Assembly: GCA_020632925.1 (NCBI GenBank)
Contig: JACKER010000007.1
Span: 930,001-994,000, forward strand
Direction of reading: 5' to 3'
Length of the DNA: 64,000 bases
Source: Alphaproteobacteria bacterium
GTDB taxonomy: Bacteria; Myxococcota_A; UBA796; GCA-2862545
Notes under the pieces: model-generated
Seen by the model: only the letters and a program-made list of their open reading frames with translations
What the model was told of the DNA's origin: nothing
The model's database searches: none
Position numbers and translations under genes: made by a program
Shown here: piece by piece, positions 51,514 through 60,817 of the stretch
Layout: each line of letters begins with the position of its first letter
How positions within the stretch are numbered: the stretch's first letter is position 1

Positions 51514-54500
51514 ATGAGCCTGCTCGCACACCTCTCGCTGCTCGCCTTCGCCGGAGATCACGACGGAGACGGTATCGACGACGCGGTCGACGATTGCCCG
51601 CTCGTCGCGGACCCCGGTCAGCTCGACACCGACGGAGACGGGACGGGCGACGCCTGCGACGTGTGCGTGGGTCCGGCGGACGGGCTCGACCTCTACCCGT
51701 TCCCAACGAACACACTCCTGAACCAGGTGAACCAGGGGCCGAACCCGCTGGTGGTCGAGGATCTGCAGGCGGATGGGGATCCCGACATCCTGTTCGCGTC
51801 GGCCGATTGGGGGTCGGGCGGCGTGTTCGTGGCGGCGAACCAGGGCGGCGTCTTCGCCCCGATGACGCAGGTCTACCGCGGCGCGACCGAGTCGATCGTG
51901 TCGGGCGACATCGATGGTGACGGCGACGTCGACCTGGCCTTCTCGGACAACGACACCGACCCGCCCCGCGTCGTCGTGGTCGAGGGGGCGGGCGGCGGGA
52001 TCGGCGCGGTCCACGGTGTGCCGCAGGACGTGTACACCGGCGACCTCGCGCTCGTGGACCTGGACGGGGACGGGGACCTCGACCTGGTCTTCACGGACGA
52101 CAACACCGGGGAGGTCATCGCACGGTCGAACGTCGGCGGGTTCGTGTTCGGCGCCGCGGAGCACGTCGCGGACGGCACCTACTACGGGCGCTTCGACCAC
52201 GGCGATCTCGACGGGGACGGCGACGAGGACCTCGTCTACACCGACCGGGACGGACAGCTCCGGTGGCTCGCCAACGATGGGACCGGCGCGTTCGCCCCAG
52301 GCCAGACGCTCGGCGTGGGCGGCATCCCGATCGTCGCCGATTTCGACGGAGACGGTCTGTCCGACGTGATCTGGAGCCCCGATCACCCGGTGTGGCGGCG
52401 GTCGCTCGGTGGGGGCCGCTTCGCGCTCGAAGCGCCCCTCGATCAGCTGCGGTACTCGACCGCGATCGGTGTCGAGGACGCCGATGGAGACGGGGACCTG
52501 GACCTCTTCCTGTCCAGCGACTTCGAGTACGAGGTGTTCTGGCGCGAGAACCTGGGTGGTGGGGTCCTGTCCGAGCGGCGCTCGATCGATCGGTGGCAGT
52601 TCCAGACCGGGCTCGCGGTGCGCACCGCCGACGTCGATCTGGACGGGACGAACGACCTGGTCCTGGCCTGGGATCGCGGCGTGACCATCCACCGCGGTCT
52701 GGCCTGCGCCATGCGGGACACCGACGGCGACGGCCTGACGGACGCTCGCGAGCTGCTCGTCGTCGGGACGGATCCGGTCCTCGCCGACACCGACGGCGAC
52801 GGGCTGGCGGACGGCGCAGAGGTCGTGGCGGGCGCGGATCCGCTGAGGTTGGACACGGATGGTGACGGGGTGCTCGACGGGGCCGATCCCTGCCCGGTGG
52901 ACCGCTTCGACGATCCCGACGGCGACGGTGTCTGCACCTCGGTCGACAACTGCCCGGGCACGGCGAACCCGGCGCAGCTCGATCTCGACGAGGACGCCAC
53001 GGGCGACGCCTGCGACCCCTGCTTCGGCACCGGGCCGGATGGAGACGCGGACGGGTGGTGCGACGAGCTCGACACCTGCGTGTTCGTCGCGAACGCCGGG
53101 CAGCAGGACGCCGACGCGGACGGGACCGGCGACGCCTGCGACGTCTGCGTGCTGCCGGGCGACGGGCTGCAGCCCATCGGGGTCCCGACGGTGCTCGATG
53201 CGGGGACATACATCGGGGTCGACCGCATCGTGCACGCGGATCTCGACGGCGACGGCGACGAGGACCTCGTGGTGGCCGACGCCGACCACAACCAGCGCTT
53301 CGCCTCCTGGTTCGAGGATCTCGGGGGTGGCTCCTGGGGACCGCAGCAGCTCCTCGAGCTCGGACCCTCGATCGTGAGCCTCGCCAGCGCGGACCTCGAC
53401 GGCGACGGTGACGTCGACGTGCTGACGACCTCCTCCGGCAGCCAGAACTCCGTCGACTGGGCCCCGAACCGTGGGGACGGCACGTTCGATCCGGTGGTGA
53501 GGATCGGGACCGAGTCCGGCGCCTCGGGTCTCGCCGTCCAGGACCTCGATGGCGACGGTGACGTCGACCTGTTGGTCGCGGCGCGTTCCGGCGGGGCGAT
53601 CGCCCGGTACGACAACGACGGCGTCGGCGGCTTCACCCGGTCCGTCGCGTTCACCGTGACGGAGCCCGTGGACCTGCTGCTCGCCGATCTGGACGGTGAC
53701 GGCGCGGACGATCTCGTGGTGCGCCGCGCGACCATCGGGGCCGAGGTGGTGCTCTGGGCGCGGAGGTCGGGAGCGACGTTCGGACCGCTCGTGCAGCTGG
53801 ATCCGAACTGCGCGACCTGTCGGGATCCGGCGGCGGTGGACCTCGACGCGGACGGCGACCTGGACCTGGTGTTCGGCTCCAACGGCGGCGTGGCCCTGCT
53901 CGAGGGGCTTGGCGCGGGCGCCTTCGCGCCGGAGCGCCGGCTCGAGCTCGTGACGGGTGGCGCGGGCGTGCTCACGGCGGGGGACCTCGACGGGGACGGG
54001 GATCTCGACCTCGTGAGCAACGGCGCGAACCGAGAGCTGCGGTGGGCGGCGAACGAGGGGGGCCTGAGCTTCGGTCCGACGCAGATCGTGCCGGTGGTCG
54101 ACACGCCCGACGATCTCCAGGTGTTCGACGCTGACGGCGACGGTCTCGACGACCTGGTGATCGGCGACGGGATCGGCGTGGAGATCCACCCCATCCTGGT
54201 CTGCGCGCAGCTCGACACGGACGGCGACGGCCTCACCGACGCCACGGAGCTCCTGGTCCTCGGCACCGACCCTGCGCTCGCGGACACCGATGCCGACGGC
54301 CTGGACGACGGGGTGGAATTGGCGGCGGGTACCGATCCGCTGGACGACGACACGGACGGCGACGGTGTCCTCGACGGTGCCGACGCCTGCCCACTGTCGG
54401 CCGAGGACGATCTCGACGGGGACGGGTTCTGCGGGGACGCCGACCTGTGCCCCACCGTGCCGTCGGCAACGCAGACCGACAGCGACGGTGACGGCGTGGG

Positions 54501-55884
54501 TGATCCCTGCGACCTGTGCCGCGGGCCGGACGCCTCCGGGGACAGTGACGGAGACGGGGTCTGCAACGCCCGGGACAACTGCGTGTTCGTCCCCAACCCC
54601 GGTCAGGGGGACCTGGACGGTGACGGCACGGGAACGGCGTGCGACGCGTGTGTCGGGCCGAGCGACGGCCTCGCCTGGTTCGCTGGGCCTGGGCACCTGA
54701 TCGACACCTGCCCGAGCTGGGCGGAGATCTGCCTCGAGCGGATCGAGCGCATCGACGCGGCCGATCTGGATGGCGACGGGGCCCTCGACGCCATCCGGGA
54801 CACGGTGGACAGCGTGACGAACCAGGCGAGTTCGGTGTCGTACCACCGGCGACGGGCGAACGGCTACGCGGAGCGCGGGACCGCGATCCTGCGCGCCGGC
54901 GACCTGCGGGCGTTCCGGATGGCGGACCTCGACGGCGACGGCGACATCGACGCAGCCGCGGCCTCCGCCGACGAGGGGCTGGTGTGGGTGCTCAACGACG
55001 GCGCGGGTGCCTTCGGACCCGAGCGGGTCCTCGGACCTGCCGGTGCATCGGCGCTGGCGGTCGGGGACCTCGACGGTGACGGCGACCTCGATGTCGCAGT
55101 CGGCTCCGAGGCGAGCAACGGGATCGGGTGGTACCGCAACGTCGGGGGCGGATCGTTCGTGCCGGCGGCCGTGCTCTCGGTGGCGGCGGTCGACCCGACG
55201 GGCCTCGTGGCGGTGGACCTCGACGGCGACGGGGACCTCGATCTGGCGCACAGCAGCAGCGGCGACGACGAGGTCGCCTGGTACGAGAACCTCGGCGGCG
55301 GGTCGTTCGGGCCGCAGCAGGTGATCACGCACCTCGTGTCGGCGCCGATCGATCTCCATGCGGGCGACCTGGACGCCGACGGCTGGGTCGACCTGGTGGT
55401 GGGCTCGCAGGAGGATGGCGTGGTCGGCCTCTACGGCGATGGTGCGGGCGGGTTCTCCGCGCCGGTGACGCTGTTCGACAGCGCGCTGCCGCTCTGGCGC
55501 TTCGAGGCGAACGACCCGGACGGGGACGGTGACCTCGATCTGCTCGCGATCGTCGGAGGGTCCGCCTGGTGGCTGCCCAACCACGACGGGCGGCTCGGCG
55601 AGCCCCAGCTGACGAGGGGGGCGACGGGCGCGCACGCGGCGGACCTGGATGGCGACGGCGATCCGGATCTGCTCACGGGGGAGGGCGCGACCTCGTTCTA
55701 CTGGAGCGAGGGCTACGGGACCTGCGCCTCCCGCGACGAGGACGCAGACGGGCTGACCAACGGCGAGGAGCTCCTCGTCTACGCCTGTGACCCCCTCGAT
55801 CCGGACACGGACGGCGGCGGGACGGGCGACGGGATCGAGGTCCTCGTGACGGGCACGAACCCCCGCGACCCGGCCGACGACTGA
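51514..55884 (+). CDS. Giant surface protein with three FG-GAP propeller modules and TSP3 repeats, copy 2
   Basis: This 1456-aa paralogue repeats the plan of the preceding gene: signal (MSLLAHLSLLAFA), opening TSP3 block, modules starting near residues 48, 543 and 1043, and a closing TSP3 block ending GTNPRDPADD. GGAG precedes ATG 51514, 10 bp after the stop of copy 1. The Ca-binding loops are well kept, while strands and loops facing the ligand differ more, so the two may recognise different partners. The mechanism of surface attachment is not visible. Confidence 0.9.
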   Translation: MSLLAHLSLLAFAGDHDGDGIDDAVDDCPLVADPGQLDTDGDGTGDACDVCVGPADGLDLYPFPTNTLLNQVNQGPNPLVVEDLQADGDPDILFASADWGSGGVFVAANQGGVFAPMTQVYRGATESIVSGDIDGDGDVDLAFSDNDTDPPRVVVVEGAGGGIGAVHGVPQDVYTGDLALVDLDGDGDLDLVFTDDNTGEVIARSNVGGFVFGAAEHVADGTYYGRFDHGDLDGDGDEDLVYTDRDGQLRWLANDGTGAFAPGQTLGVGGIPIVADFDGDGLSDVIWSPDHPVWRRSLGGGRFALEAPLDQLRYSTAIGVEDADGDGDLDLFLSSDFEYEVFWRENLGGGVLSERRSIDRWQFQTGLAVRTADVDLDGTNDLVLAWDRGVTIHRGLACAMRDTDGDGLTDARELLVVGTDPVLADTDGDGLADGAEVVAGADPLRLDTDGDGVLDGADPCPVDRFDDPDGDGVCTSVDNCPGTANPAQLDLDEDATGDACDPCFGTGPDGDADGWCDELDTCVFVANAGQQDADADGTGDACDVCVLPGDGLQPIGVPTVLDAGTYIGVDRIVHADLDGDGDEDLVVADADHNQRFASWFEDLGGGSWGPQQLLELGPSIVSLASADLDGDGDVDVLTTSSGSQNSVDWAPNRGDGTFDPVVRIGTESGASGLAVQDLDGDGDVDLLVAARSGGAIARYDNDGVGGFTRSVAFTVTEPVDLLLADLDGDGADDLVVRRATIGAEVVLWARRSGATFGPLVQLDPNCATCRDPAAVDLDADGDLDLVFGSNGGVALLEGLGAGAFAPERRLELVTGGAGVLTAGDLDGDGDLDLVSNGANRELRWAANEGGLSFGPTQIVPVVDTPDDLQVFDADGDGLDDLVIGDGIGVEIHPILVCAQLDTDGDGLTDATELLVLGTDPALADTDADGLDDGVELAAGTDPLDDDTDGDGVLDGADACPLSAEDDLDGDGFCGDADLCPTVPSATQTDSDGDGVGDPCDLCRGPDASGDSDGDGVCNARDNCVFVPNPGQGDLDGDGTGTACDACVGPSDGLAWFAGPGHLIDTCPSWAEICLERIERIDAADLDGDGALDAIRDTVDSVTNQASSVSYHRRRANGYAERGTAILRAGDLRAFRMADLDGDGDIDAAAASADEGLVWVLNDGAGAFGPERVLGPAGASALAVGDLDGDGDLDVAVGSEASNGIGWYRNVGGGSFVPAAVLSVAAVDPTGLVAVDLDGDGDLDLAHSSSGDDEVAWYENLGGGSFGPQQVITHLVSAPIDLHAGDLDADGWVDLVVGSQEDGVVGLYGDGAGGFSAPVTLFDSALPLWRFEANDPDGDGDLDLLAIVGGSAWWLPNHDGRLGEPQLTRGATGAHAADLDGDGDPDLLTGEGATSFYWSEGYGTCASRDEDADGLTNGEELLVYACDPLDPDTDGGGTGDGIEVLVTGTNPRDPADD

Positions 55885-55913
55885 GGCGTGATAGCGGGCC
55901 GGCGGGAGGCCCC

Positions 55914-56945
55914 ATGCAAGAGCTCGTCCTGCCGCGCCCCGACGACTGGCACGTCCACCTGCGGGACGGGGCGGCGCTGCGTTCGGTGATGCCGAGCTCG
56001 GCACGCATGGGGCGGTTGATCGTGATGCCGAACCTCGTGCCCCCGGTCACGTCGATCGACGACGCGCTGGCGTACCGGGAGCGCATCCAGGCGGCGATGC
56101 CCGAAGGATCCACGGCGGAACCGCTGCTCACCGCCTACCTGACGGATCGGACCGACCCCGAGGAGCTGCGCCGGGGGTACGCCCAGGGCGTGTGGGTGGC
56201 GGCCAAGCTCTACCCGGCGAAGGCGACCACCAACAGCGACGCCGGCGTGACCGACGTGAGCCGCATCCTGCCGGCGCTCCGCGTCATGGCCGAGATCGGT
56301 ATGCCGCTGCTGGTGCACGGCGAGGTCACGCGCTCCGAGGTGGACGTGTTCGACCGCGAGGCCACCTTCCTGCGTGAGGTGCTCGGCCCGCTGCTCGACG
56401 AGCTGACCGATCTGCGCTGCGTCGTCGAGCACGCCACCACGCGCGCCGCCGTCGACTTCGTCGCGGCGCGTGGGCCGCGCGTGGGAGCGACGATCACGCC
56501 GCACCACCTGTGGTGGAACCGCAACGCGCTGTTCGACGGTGGGCTCCGTCCGCACGCGTACTGCCTGCCGGTGCTCAAGCGCGAGGAGGACCGGCGCGCG
56601 CTGCGCGAGGCGGCCACCAGCGGGGACGCGAGCTTCTTCGCGGGCACGGACTCCGCTCCCCACGCGATCAGCGCGAAGGAGAAGGACTGCGGGTGCGCCG
56701 GCGTGTTCAACGCGCCCACCGCGGTCGCCGGCTACGCCGCGGTGTTCGACGAGGAGGGCGCGCTGCACCGCCTGCGGGGCTTCCTGTCGGAGCATGGCGC
56801 CGCGTTCTACGGCCTGGCGCCGCGCGCCGACACCGTGCGGATCGTGCGTCGCCCCTGGGTCGCGCCGGAGACGATCCCGCTCGAAGGCGGCGGATCGGTG
56901 CGCGTCTTCCTCGGTGGCACGCCGCTGCCTTTCTCGGTCGAGTAG
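55914..56945 (+). CDS. pyrC: Dihydroorotase
   Basis: The 343-aa enzyme closes carbamoyl-aspartate to dihydroorotate, the third step of pyrimidine synthesis. All metal-site residues of the class II PyrC type are seen: HxH in DWHVHLRD, carbamylated Lys in AAKLYPAKATTNSDAGV, His in PLLVHGEV, His in CVVEHATT, and Asp in FAGTDSAPHA. Length matches the E. coli enzyme. GGGAGG precedes the ATG. No other pyr gene is near, which is common in this phylum. Confidence 0.96.
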   Translation: MQELVLPRPDDWHVHLRDGAALRSVMPSSARMGRLIVMPNLVPPVTSIDDALAYRERIQAAMPEGSTAEPLLTAYLTDRTDPEELRRGYAQGVWVAAKLYPAKATTNSDAGVTDVSRILPALRVMAEIGMPLLVHGEVTRSEVDVFDREATFLREVLGPLLDELTDLRCVVEHATTRAAVDFVAARGPRVGATITPHHLWWNRNALFDGGLRPHAYCLPVLKREEDRRALREAATSGDASFFAGTDSAPHAISAKEKDCGCAGVFNAPTAVAGYAAVFDEEGALHRLRGFLSEHGAAFYGLAPRADTVRIVRRPWVAPETIPLEGGGSVRVFLGGTPLPFSVE

Positions 56946-56982
56946 GGAACCTCGCGCGGGCTCGCGCGTGTACGTTCGGTGG

Positions 56983-57516
56983 ATGCACGCCGTGCGACCC
57001 GACCCCGACGACCGACCGCTCCGCGCCGCGCGCGGGGACGAGGCGGCGCGCGCGTCGATCGTGGCCGAGCTGGGACCGCGGGTCTGGGGCCTGTGCCGGC
57101 GGCTCTCGAGCGAGCCCGAGGACGCCTACCAGGACGTGTGGGGCAAGGTCTTCGCGGCGCTCCACCGCTTCGACCCGAGCGGGCCGGCGTCGCTGTCCAC
57201 GTGGGTCGTGACCATCGCCCACCGGCACCTGGTCGACCTCCACCGCCGCCGCCAGGTTCGCGGCGAGGTCGTGGAGCTCGGCGACCTGCCGGCGCCCTCC
57301 GCTGGGGACGCCGTCGAGCGGGCACAGCGCGTGGAGCGGCTGGAGCAGGCCCTGGGGCGGCTGCCCGAGGCCCACCGACGGGTCGTCGTGCTCCATCACC
57401 TGCACGAGCGCCCGCTGGACGCGATCGCCGCCGACGAGGGCGTGGCGCTGGGGACCGTGAAGTCGAGGCTGCACCGCGCCCGAGCGCGGCTGCTCGAGCT
57501 GCTGGGGGAAGGATGA
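56983..57516 (+). CDS. ECF-type RNA polymerase sigma factor
   Basis: The 177-aa protein has sigma region 2 (PEDAYQDVWGKVFAALHRFD then LSTWVVTIAHRHLVDLHRRR). Region 4 contains LGRLPEAHRRVVVLHHLHER, then the helix-turn-helix IAADEGVALGTVKSRLHRAR. This is the ECF layout without regions 1 and 3. Its stop overlaps the start of the following gene (ATGA), a typical sigma/anti-sigma pairing. Target promoters are unknown. Confidence 0.93.
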   Translation: MHAVRPDPDDRPLRAARGDEAARASIVAELGPRVWGLCRRLSSEPEDAYQDVWGKVFAALHRFDPSGPASLSTWVVTIAHRHLVDLHRRRQVRGEVVELGDLPAPSAGDAVERAQRVERLEQALGRLPEAHRRVVVLHHLHERPLDAIAADEGVALGTVKSRLHRARARLLELLGEG

Positions 57517-58667
57517 GGTCGGAGCTGCCCTTGCAGGACCTGTCCCGCCTGATGTCGGGCGACCTGCCGTCGGACGAGGCCGAGGCGCTGCTCGCTCGGA
57601 TCGAGGTCGAGCCCGAGCTCGCCCGCGCCTGGGAGGCCATGCAGACGCTGGGGTCCGAGCTGGCGACGCTGCCGGAGGAGGCACCGCCAGCGCACCTCGA
57701 CGCGCGGGTCCTGGGGCGGGCCACCCCCTCTCGGAGGGCGCCGGGGTGGCTGCTGCCGGGCGCGGCGGTGCTCGCAGCGGTGGCGCTGGTGGCGGTGGGG
57801 CTCGGCGAGGTGCAGCCCACGACGGTGGTGGTGGAGCAGGGGACGCAGCTCGTCCAGGGGCGGGCGGAGGTGCTCGCGGCGGGGATCCCGGTGTCCGTCG
57901 ACGGCTCGGTGCGGATCTCCGTGGAACCCGACGGGGGGCTCGCGCGTGTGAGCCCTTCGGAGGGTTCGATGATGAAGACGGTGGGGGCCGGCGTGGCCGG
58001 CGCGGCGCTGGGGGCGCTGGTGACGGTGGTGGTGACGGACGGGCACGCGAGCGTCGGCGGTGACGAGCCGATCGAGCTCGGGCCCGGGGAGCGCAAGGTG
58101 GTCCGGATCGGAGGGCCGACGACGGAGCGTCCGGCGATCGCGCCGGTGGCGCTGCCCGAGGGGGCCAGCGACGCCGAGAAGGTGGCGGCGCTACGGGCCG
58201 AGAACGAGGCCCTTCGCGCCGAGCTCGAGGAGCTGCGGTTCAGCGAGGGGGTGGCTCGCGGCCAGCTCGCCGCCTCGCAGGGCGACCCGTCGGAGTGGCC
58301 GGACGACGTGCCCGCGGGCTTCGCACCGGAGGCCTTCGAGGCGAACCTGCGGGCGGCGATCGCGCAGTTCCCCGGGGTCGAGGTGCACGCGCTGGACTGC
58401 GGGGAGTACCCGTGCGTCGCCGCGCTCACGGTCGACGGCTCGCTCCAGGAGTGGCAGGACAAGCTCCGGGAGCTGCCGAAGGCGATGCCGCAGGATCTCT
58501 ACGGCGACGCCGGGGTGTGGATGGGGATGGCGCAGATGGACCACGACGGCGTGTCGCAGGGGGCCATCGGGCTGTCGTTCATGCCGCAGGGCGAACAGGG
58601 CGAGCCCATTCGCCAGCGGACGAACTTCCGTGGTCAGACGCTCATGCAGGAGCTCGAGACCGAGTAG
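57513..58667 (+). CDS. Putative membrane anti-sigma factor with coiled-coil and C-terminal domain
   Basis: The 384-aa product begins like anti-sigma factors (LQDLSRLMSGDLPSDEAEALLARI) but lacks a zinc-binding HxxxCxxC. A membrane helix (about 75-95) leads into a FecR-like beta segment (QGTQLVQGRAEVLAAG) and a second hydrophobic stretch (VGAGVAGAALGALVTVVV, about 150-170). A coiled coil (AALRAENEALRAELEEL) and a C-terminal domain with CGEYPCVAALTVDG follow. The position directly overlapping the ECF gene supports an anti-sigma role. The long periplasmic part could sense envelope state. Confidence 0.75.
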   Translation: MRSELPLQDLSRLMSGDLPSDEAEALLARIEVEPELARAWEAMQTLGSELATLPEEAPPAHLDARVLGRATPSRRAPGWLLPGAAVLAAVALVAVGLGEVQPTTVVVEQGTQLVQGRAEVLAAGIPVSVDGSVRISVEPDGGLARVSPSEGSMMKTVGAGVAGAALGALVTVVVTDGHASVGGDEPIELGPGERKVVRIGGPTTERPAIAPVALPEGASDAEKVAALRAENEALRAELEELRFSEGVARGQLAASQGDPSEWPDDVPAGFAPEAFEANLRAAIAQFPGVEVHALDCGEYPCVAALTVDGSLQEWQDKLRELPKAMPQDLYGDAGVWMGMAQMDHDGVSQGAIGLSFMPQGEQGEPIRQRTNFRGQTLMQELETE

Positions 58668-58765
58668 CAAGGGACCCCGAGTCGGCGACGATCTCATCGG
58701 ACAGGGCGTGGTTGCGAGCGATCTCGGCGATGTCGGCGTCCATGGGAGCGCGTGGTGGCCATGGG

Positions 58766-60736
58766 TCAGCGGGCGATTTCGGAGGGAGTCAGGCCCACCG
58801 CGGCCGTCGCGAGGCCGGGCAGGTGCTCGGCGCCCAGCTCCACGCGAAGGTTGCCACCCGCGGCGCCCAGCGACGACCAGGGCTCTGCCCTGCCTCCAAG
58901 ACACAGGGCCAGAAACCTCGCCGTGATCACCTCCTGTGCTCGCTCGTCGCGGCCGTTCAGACGGTGGTGGGCCTCGGGGTAGACAACGAACGTGACCCGA
59001 GCGCCGCGCGCGTCGGCCTCCTCGGCGAAGCGGCGTGCCGAACGGATCGGTACCTGCTCGTCCAACTCGCCGTTCCACACCAGCAGCGGTCTGCGTAGGG
59101 CGGCCACGTGCGTCAGCGGGGAGGCGGCCACCCGGAGCGCGTGCCCGCCGATCGGGATGTCGCGCGAATCGGTATCGTCGGTGGCCTCAGGACGATCGGG
59201 GCCGAAGAGGACCGCCGGCGCGAGGCCAGCCGCACCGCACGCGAACACGTCAGGAGCCGTCGTCAACGCTTGCAGGGTGGCGTATCCGCCGTAGGAGGAA
59301 CCCGTGATCGCGAGCCTCGCCGGGTCCGCCACACCCTGCGCGATCGCCCAGGCCACGCCGTCCAGCAGGTCGTCCTGCATCGCCAGCCCCCACTGGCGCG
59401 CCGACGCGTCCTCGAACGCCTGCCCGAAGCCGCCCGAGCCACGGTAGTTCACGGACATCACCGCGTAGCCGAGGTCCGCCAGCCGTTGGTGCTCCGGGTT
59501 CCAGCCGTACGTGTCGCGAACACCCCAGGGGCCACCGTGCACGGTGAGCACCAGAGGCCATGGCGGCGGGCCGGCGATGACCTCATCGGGGCGTGTGAGA
59601 TACGCCGTGAGCGTGAGGCCGTCCCGCGCCGTGAGCGACATCGCCTCCGTCGGGCGCCAGGCGATCGCGTCCCAAAGGCCGTAGGAGGGGAGGAGTCGCC
59701 TGGTTCCGGTTTCGGGCTCGTGGACCCAGAGCCCACTTGGCTCGGTGGGTCCCCACATCCACGCGAAGGTCCGCGCTCCCGCTCGCCACCACTTGGTCAC
59801 ATCGGCCGCCGACGCCTCGGTCATGGCATCGATCGCTTGCTTCGCCGCGAGGTCGTCAATCCACCACGTGCGCCGTGCATCGGCCGTGGCGACCGCGTGC
59901 ACGACGCCGTCCGCATCGACGTCCGCTGCGACCAGATCGGGTCCCGGGCCCTGTAACACCACCCTGGCGTGACCGGACCCGTAGGATACGAGTGCAGGTC
60001 GGCCCCCGACGGGCTCGAACACGTCGACGCGGTCGGGCGTCGCCCGGACCACCTCGACCCGGTCCGATCCGCTCCAGATGGTCGCCACCTGACGCGTCCG
60101 TCCGTCCGGCCGGATGCGGACCACGGTGTCGGACGTCCGCGTGAAGACTCGTCGGCCGTCGAACCACTGCGGAGTCCATCCATACCGTTCGCCCGCCACC
60201 GGCCTCAGCTCGTCGTCGAACGACACCCGGTCGAGGCGCCGCCCGGACCACACGGAGGTCGTGCGTCCCGTGGCGAGGTCCAGCACACGCACGTCGAGCT
60301 GGGGCTCCTTCGCGTAGACCACGAGCTCCTCTGAGATGTCGGGGTCGGTCGGTGCCCTGAGCTCGGTGCGTCCCGGTCCGGGTCGGTCCCGGTACACGCC
60401 AAAGGCCACCCGGTCCTGGCGGACGGCGAAGACCTCGAGCCAGGGCCCGGATGCGACCGGATGGACGACGCCGTTCTCATCTACCCGTGCGAGGGTGTGG
60501 CCCTCGGGAGCGACCTGCGACTGAACGAGCCAGCCTGACGACAACCCCCACAGGCCCATCGGCACGTCGTCAAGGTCGGCGAGCGTCTTGGCGCGGTCCG
60601 GCGCATCGGTCGGAGCGGACCGGAGCACGCCGATGCTCGGATCGAACCACGCGAGGGTGTCGCCCGATGGGCTGACAGCCACAGCTCGCTCCACGGGGGG
60701 CTGCAGGTAGGCCTCGGGGGGGATCAGGTCCGCCAT
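58766..60736 (-). CDS. S9-family prolyl oligopeptidase-like serine peptidase
   Basis: The 656-aa protein has an N-terminal beta-propeller (about residues 1-380) and a C-terminal alpha/beta-hydrolase domain. The triad can be read: Ser in TGSSYGGYAT, Asp in WNGELDEQVP, His in YPEAHHRL. The oxyanion strand TVHGGPWG and VNYRGSGGFG support the S9 assignment. No signal peptide is seen, so it should act in the cytoplasm on short peptides. ATG 60736 gives the expected S9 N-terminus; an upstream in-frame start would only add a basic stretch. Confidence 0.9.
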   Translation of the reverse strand: MADLIPPEAYLQPPVERAVAVSPSGDTLAWFDPSIGVLRSAPTDAPDRAKTLADLDDVPMGLWGLSSGWLVQSQVAPEGHTLARVDENGVVHPVASGPWLEVFAVRQDRVAFGVYRDRPGPGRTELRAPTDPDISEELVVYAKEPQLDVRVLDLATGRTTSVWSGRRLDRVSFDDELRPVAGERYGWTPQWFDGRRVFTRTSDTVVRIRPDGRTRQVATIWSGSDRVEVVRATPDRVDVFEPVGGRPALVSYGSGHARVVLQGPGPDLVAADVDADGVVHAVATADARRTWWIDDLAAKQAIDAMTEASAADVTKWWRAGARTFAWMWGPTEPSGLWVHEPETGTRRLLPSYGLWDAIAWRPTEAMSLTARDGLTLTAYLTRPDEVIAGPPPWPLVLTVHGGPWGVRDTYGWNPEHQRLADLGYAVMSVNYRGSGGFGQAFEDASARQWGLAMQDDLLDGVAWAIAQGVADPARLAITGSSYGGYATLQALTTAPDVFACGAAGLAPAVLFGPDRPEATDDTDSRDIPIGGHALRVAASPLTHVAALRRPLLVWNGELDEQVPIRSARRFAEEADARGARVTFVVYPEAHHRLNGRDERAQEVITARFLALCLGGRAEPWSSLGAAGGNLRVELGAEHLPGLATAAVGLTPSEIAR

Positions 60737-60817
60737 GGGTGCTCGGACTGGAGGATCATGGTGTGTGGTATATCGCGCGCGGCGCACCAATGTGCATGGT
60801 GGTTCCGGCTGGATGGG

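Noticed and set aside
45768..51515. Open frame of ~1900 codons on the minus strand opposite the first giant FG-GAP gene
   Set aside because: It mirrors Asp/Gly-rich codons (GAC GGC) of the real gene and gives low-complexity Val/Arg/His sequence with no domain, signal or ribosome site.
47151..55884. Many short similar DNA segments resembling a repeat array or CRISPR
   Set aside because: The repeats are irregular in spacing and are explained by coding of FG-GAP and TSP3 motifs; there are no constant repeats with unique spacers.
51466..56004. Open frame of ~1500 codons on the minus strand opposite the second giant gene
   Set aside because: Same cause: antisense of repeated Ca-binding loops in very G+C-rich DNA.
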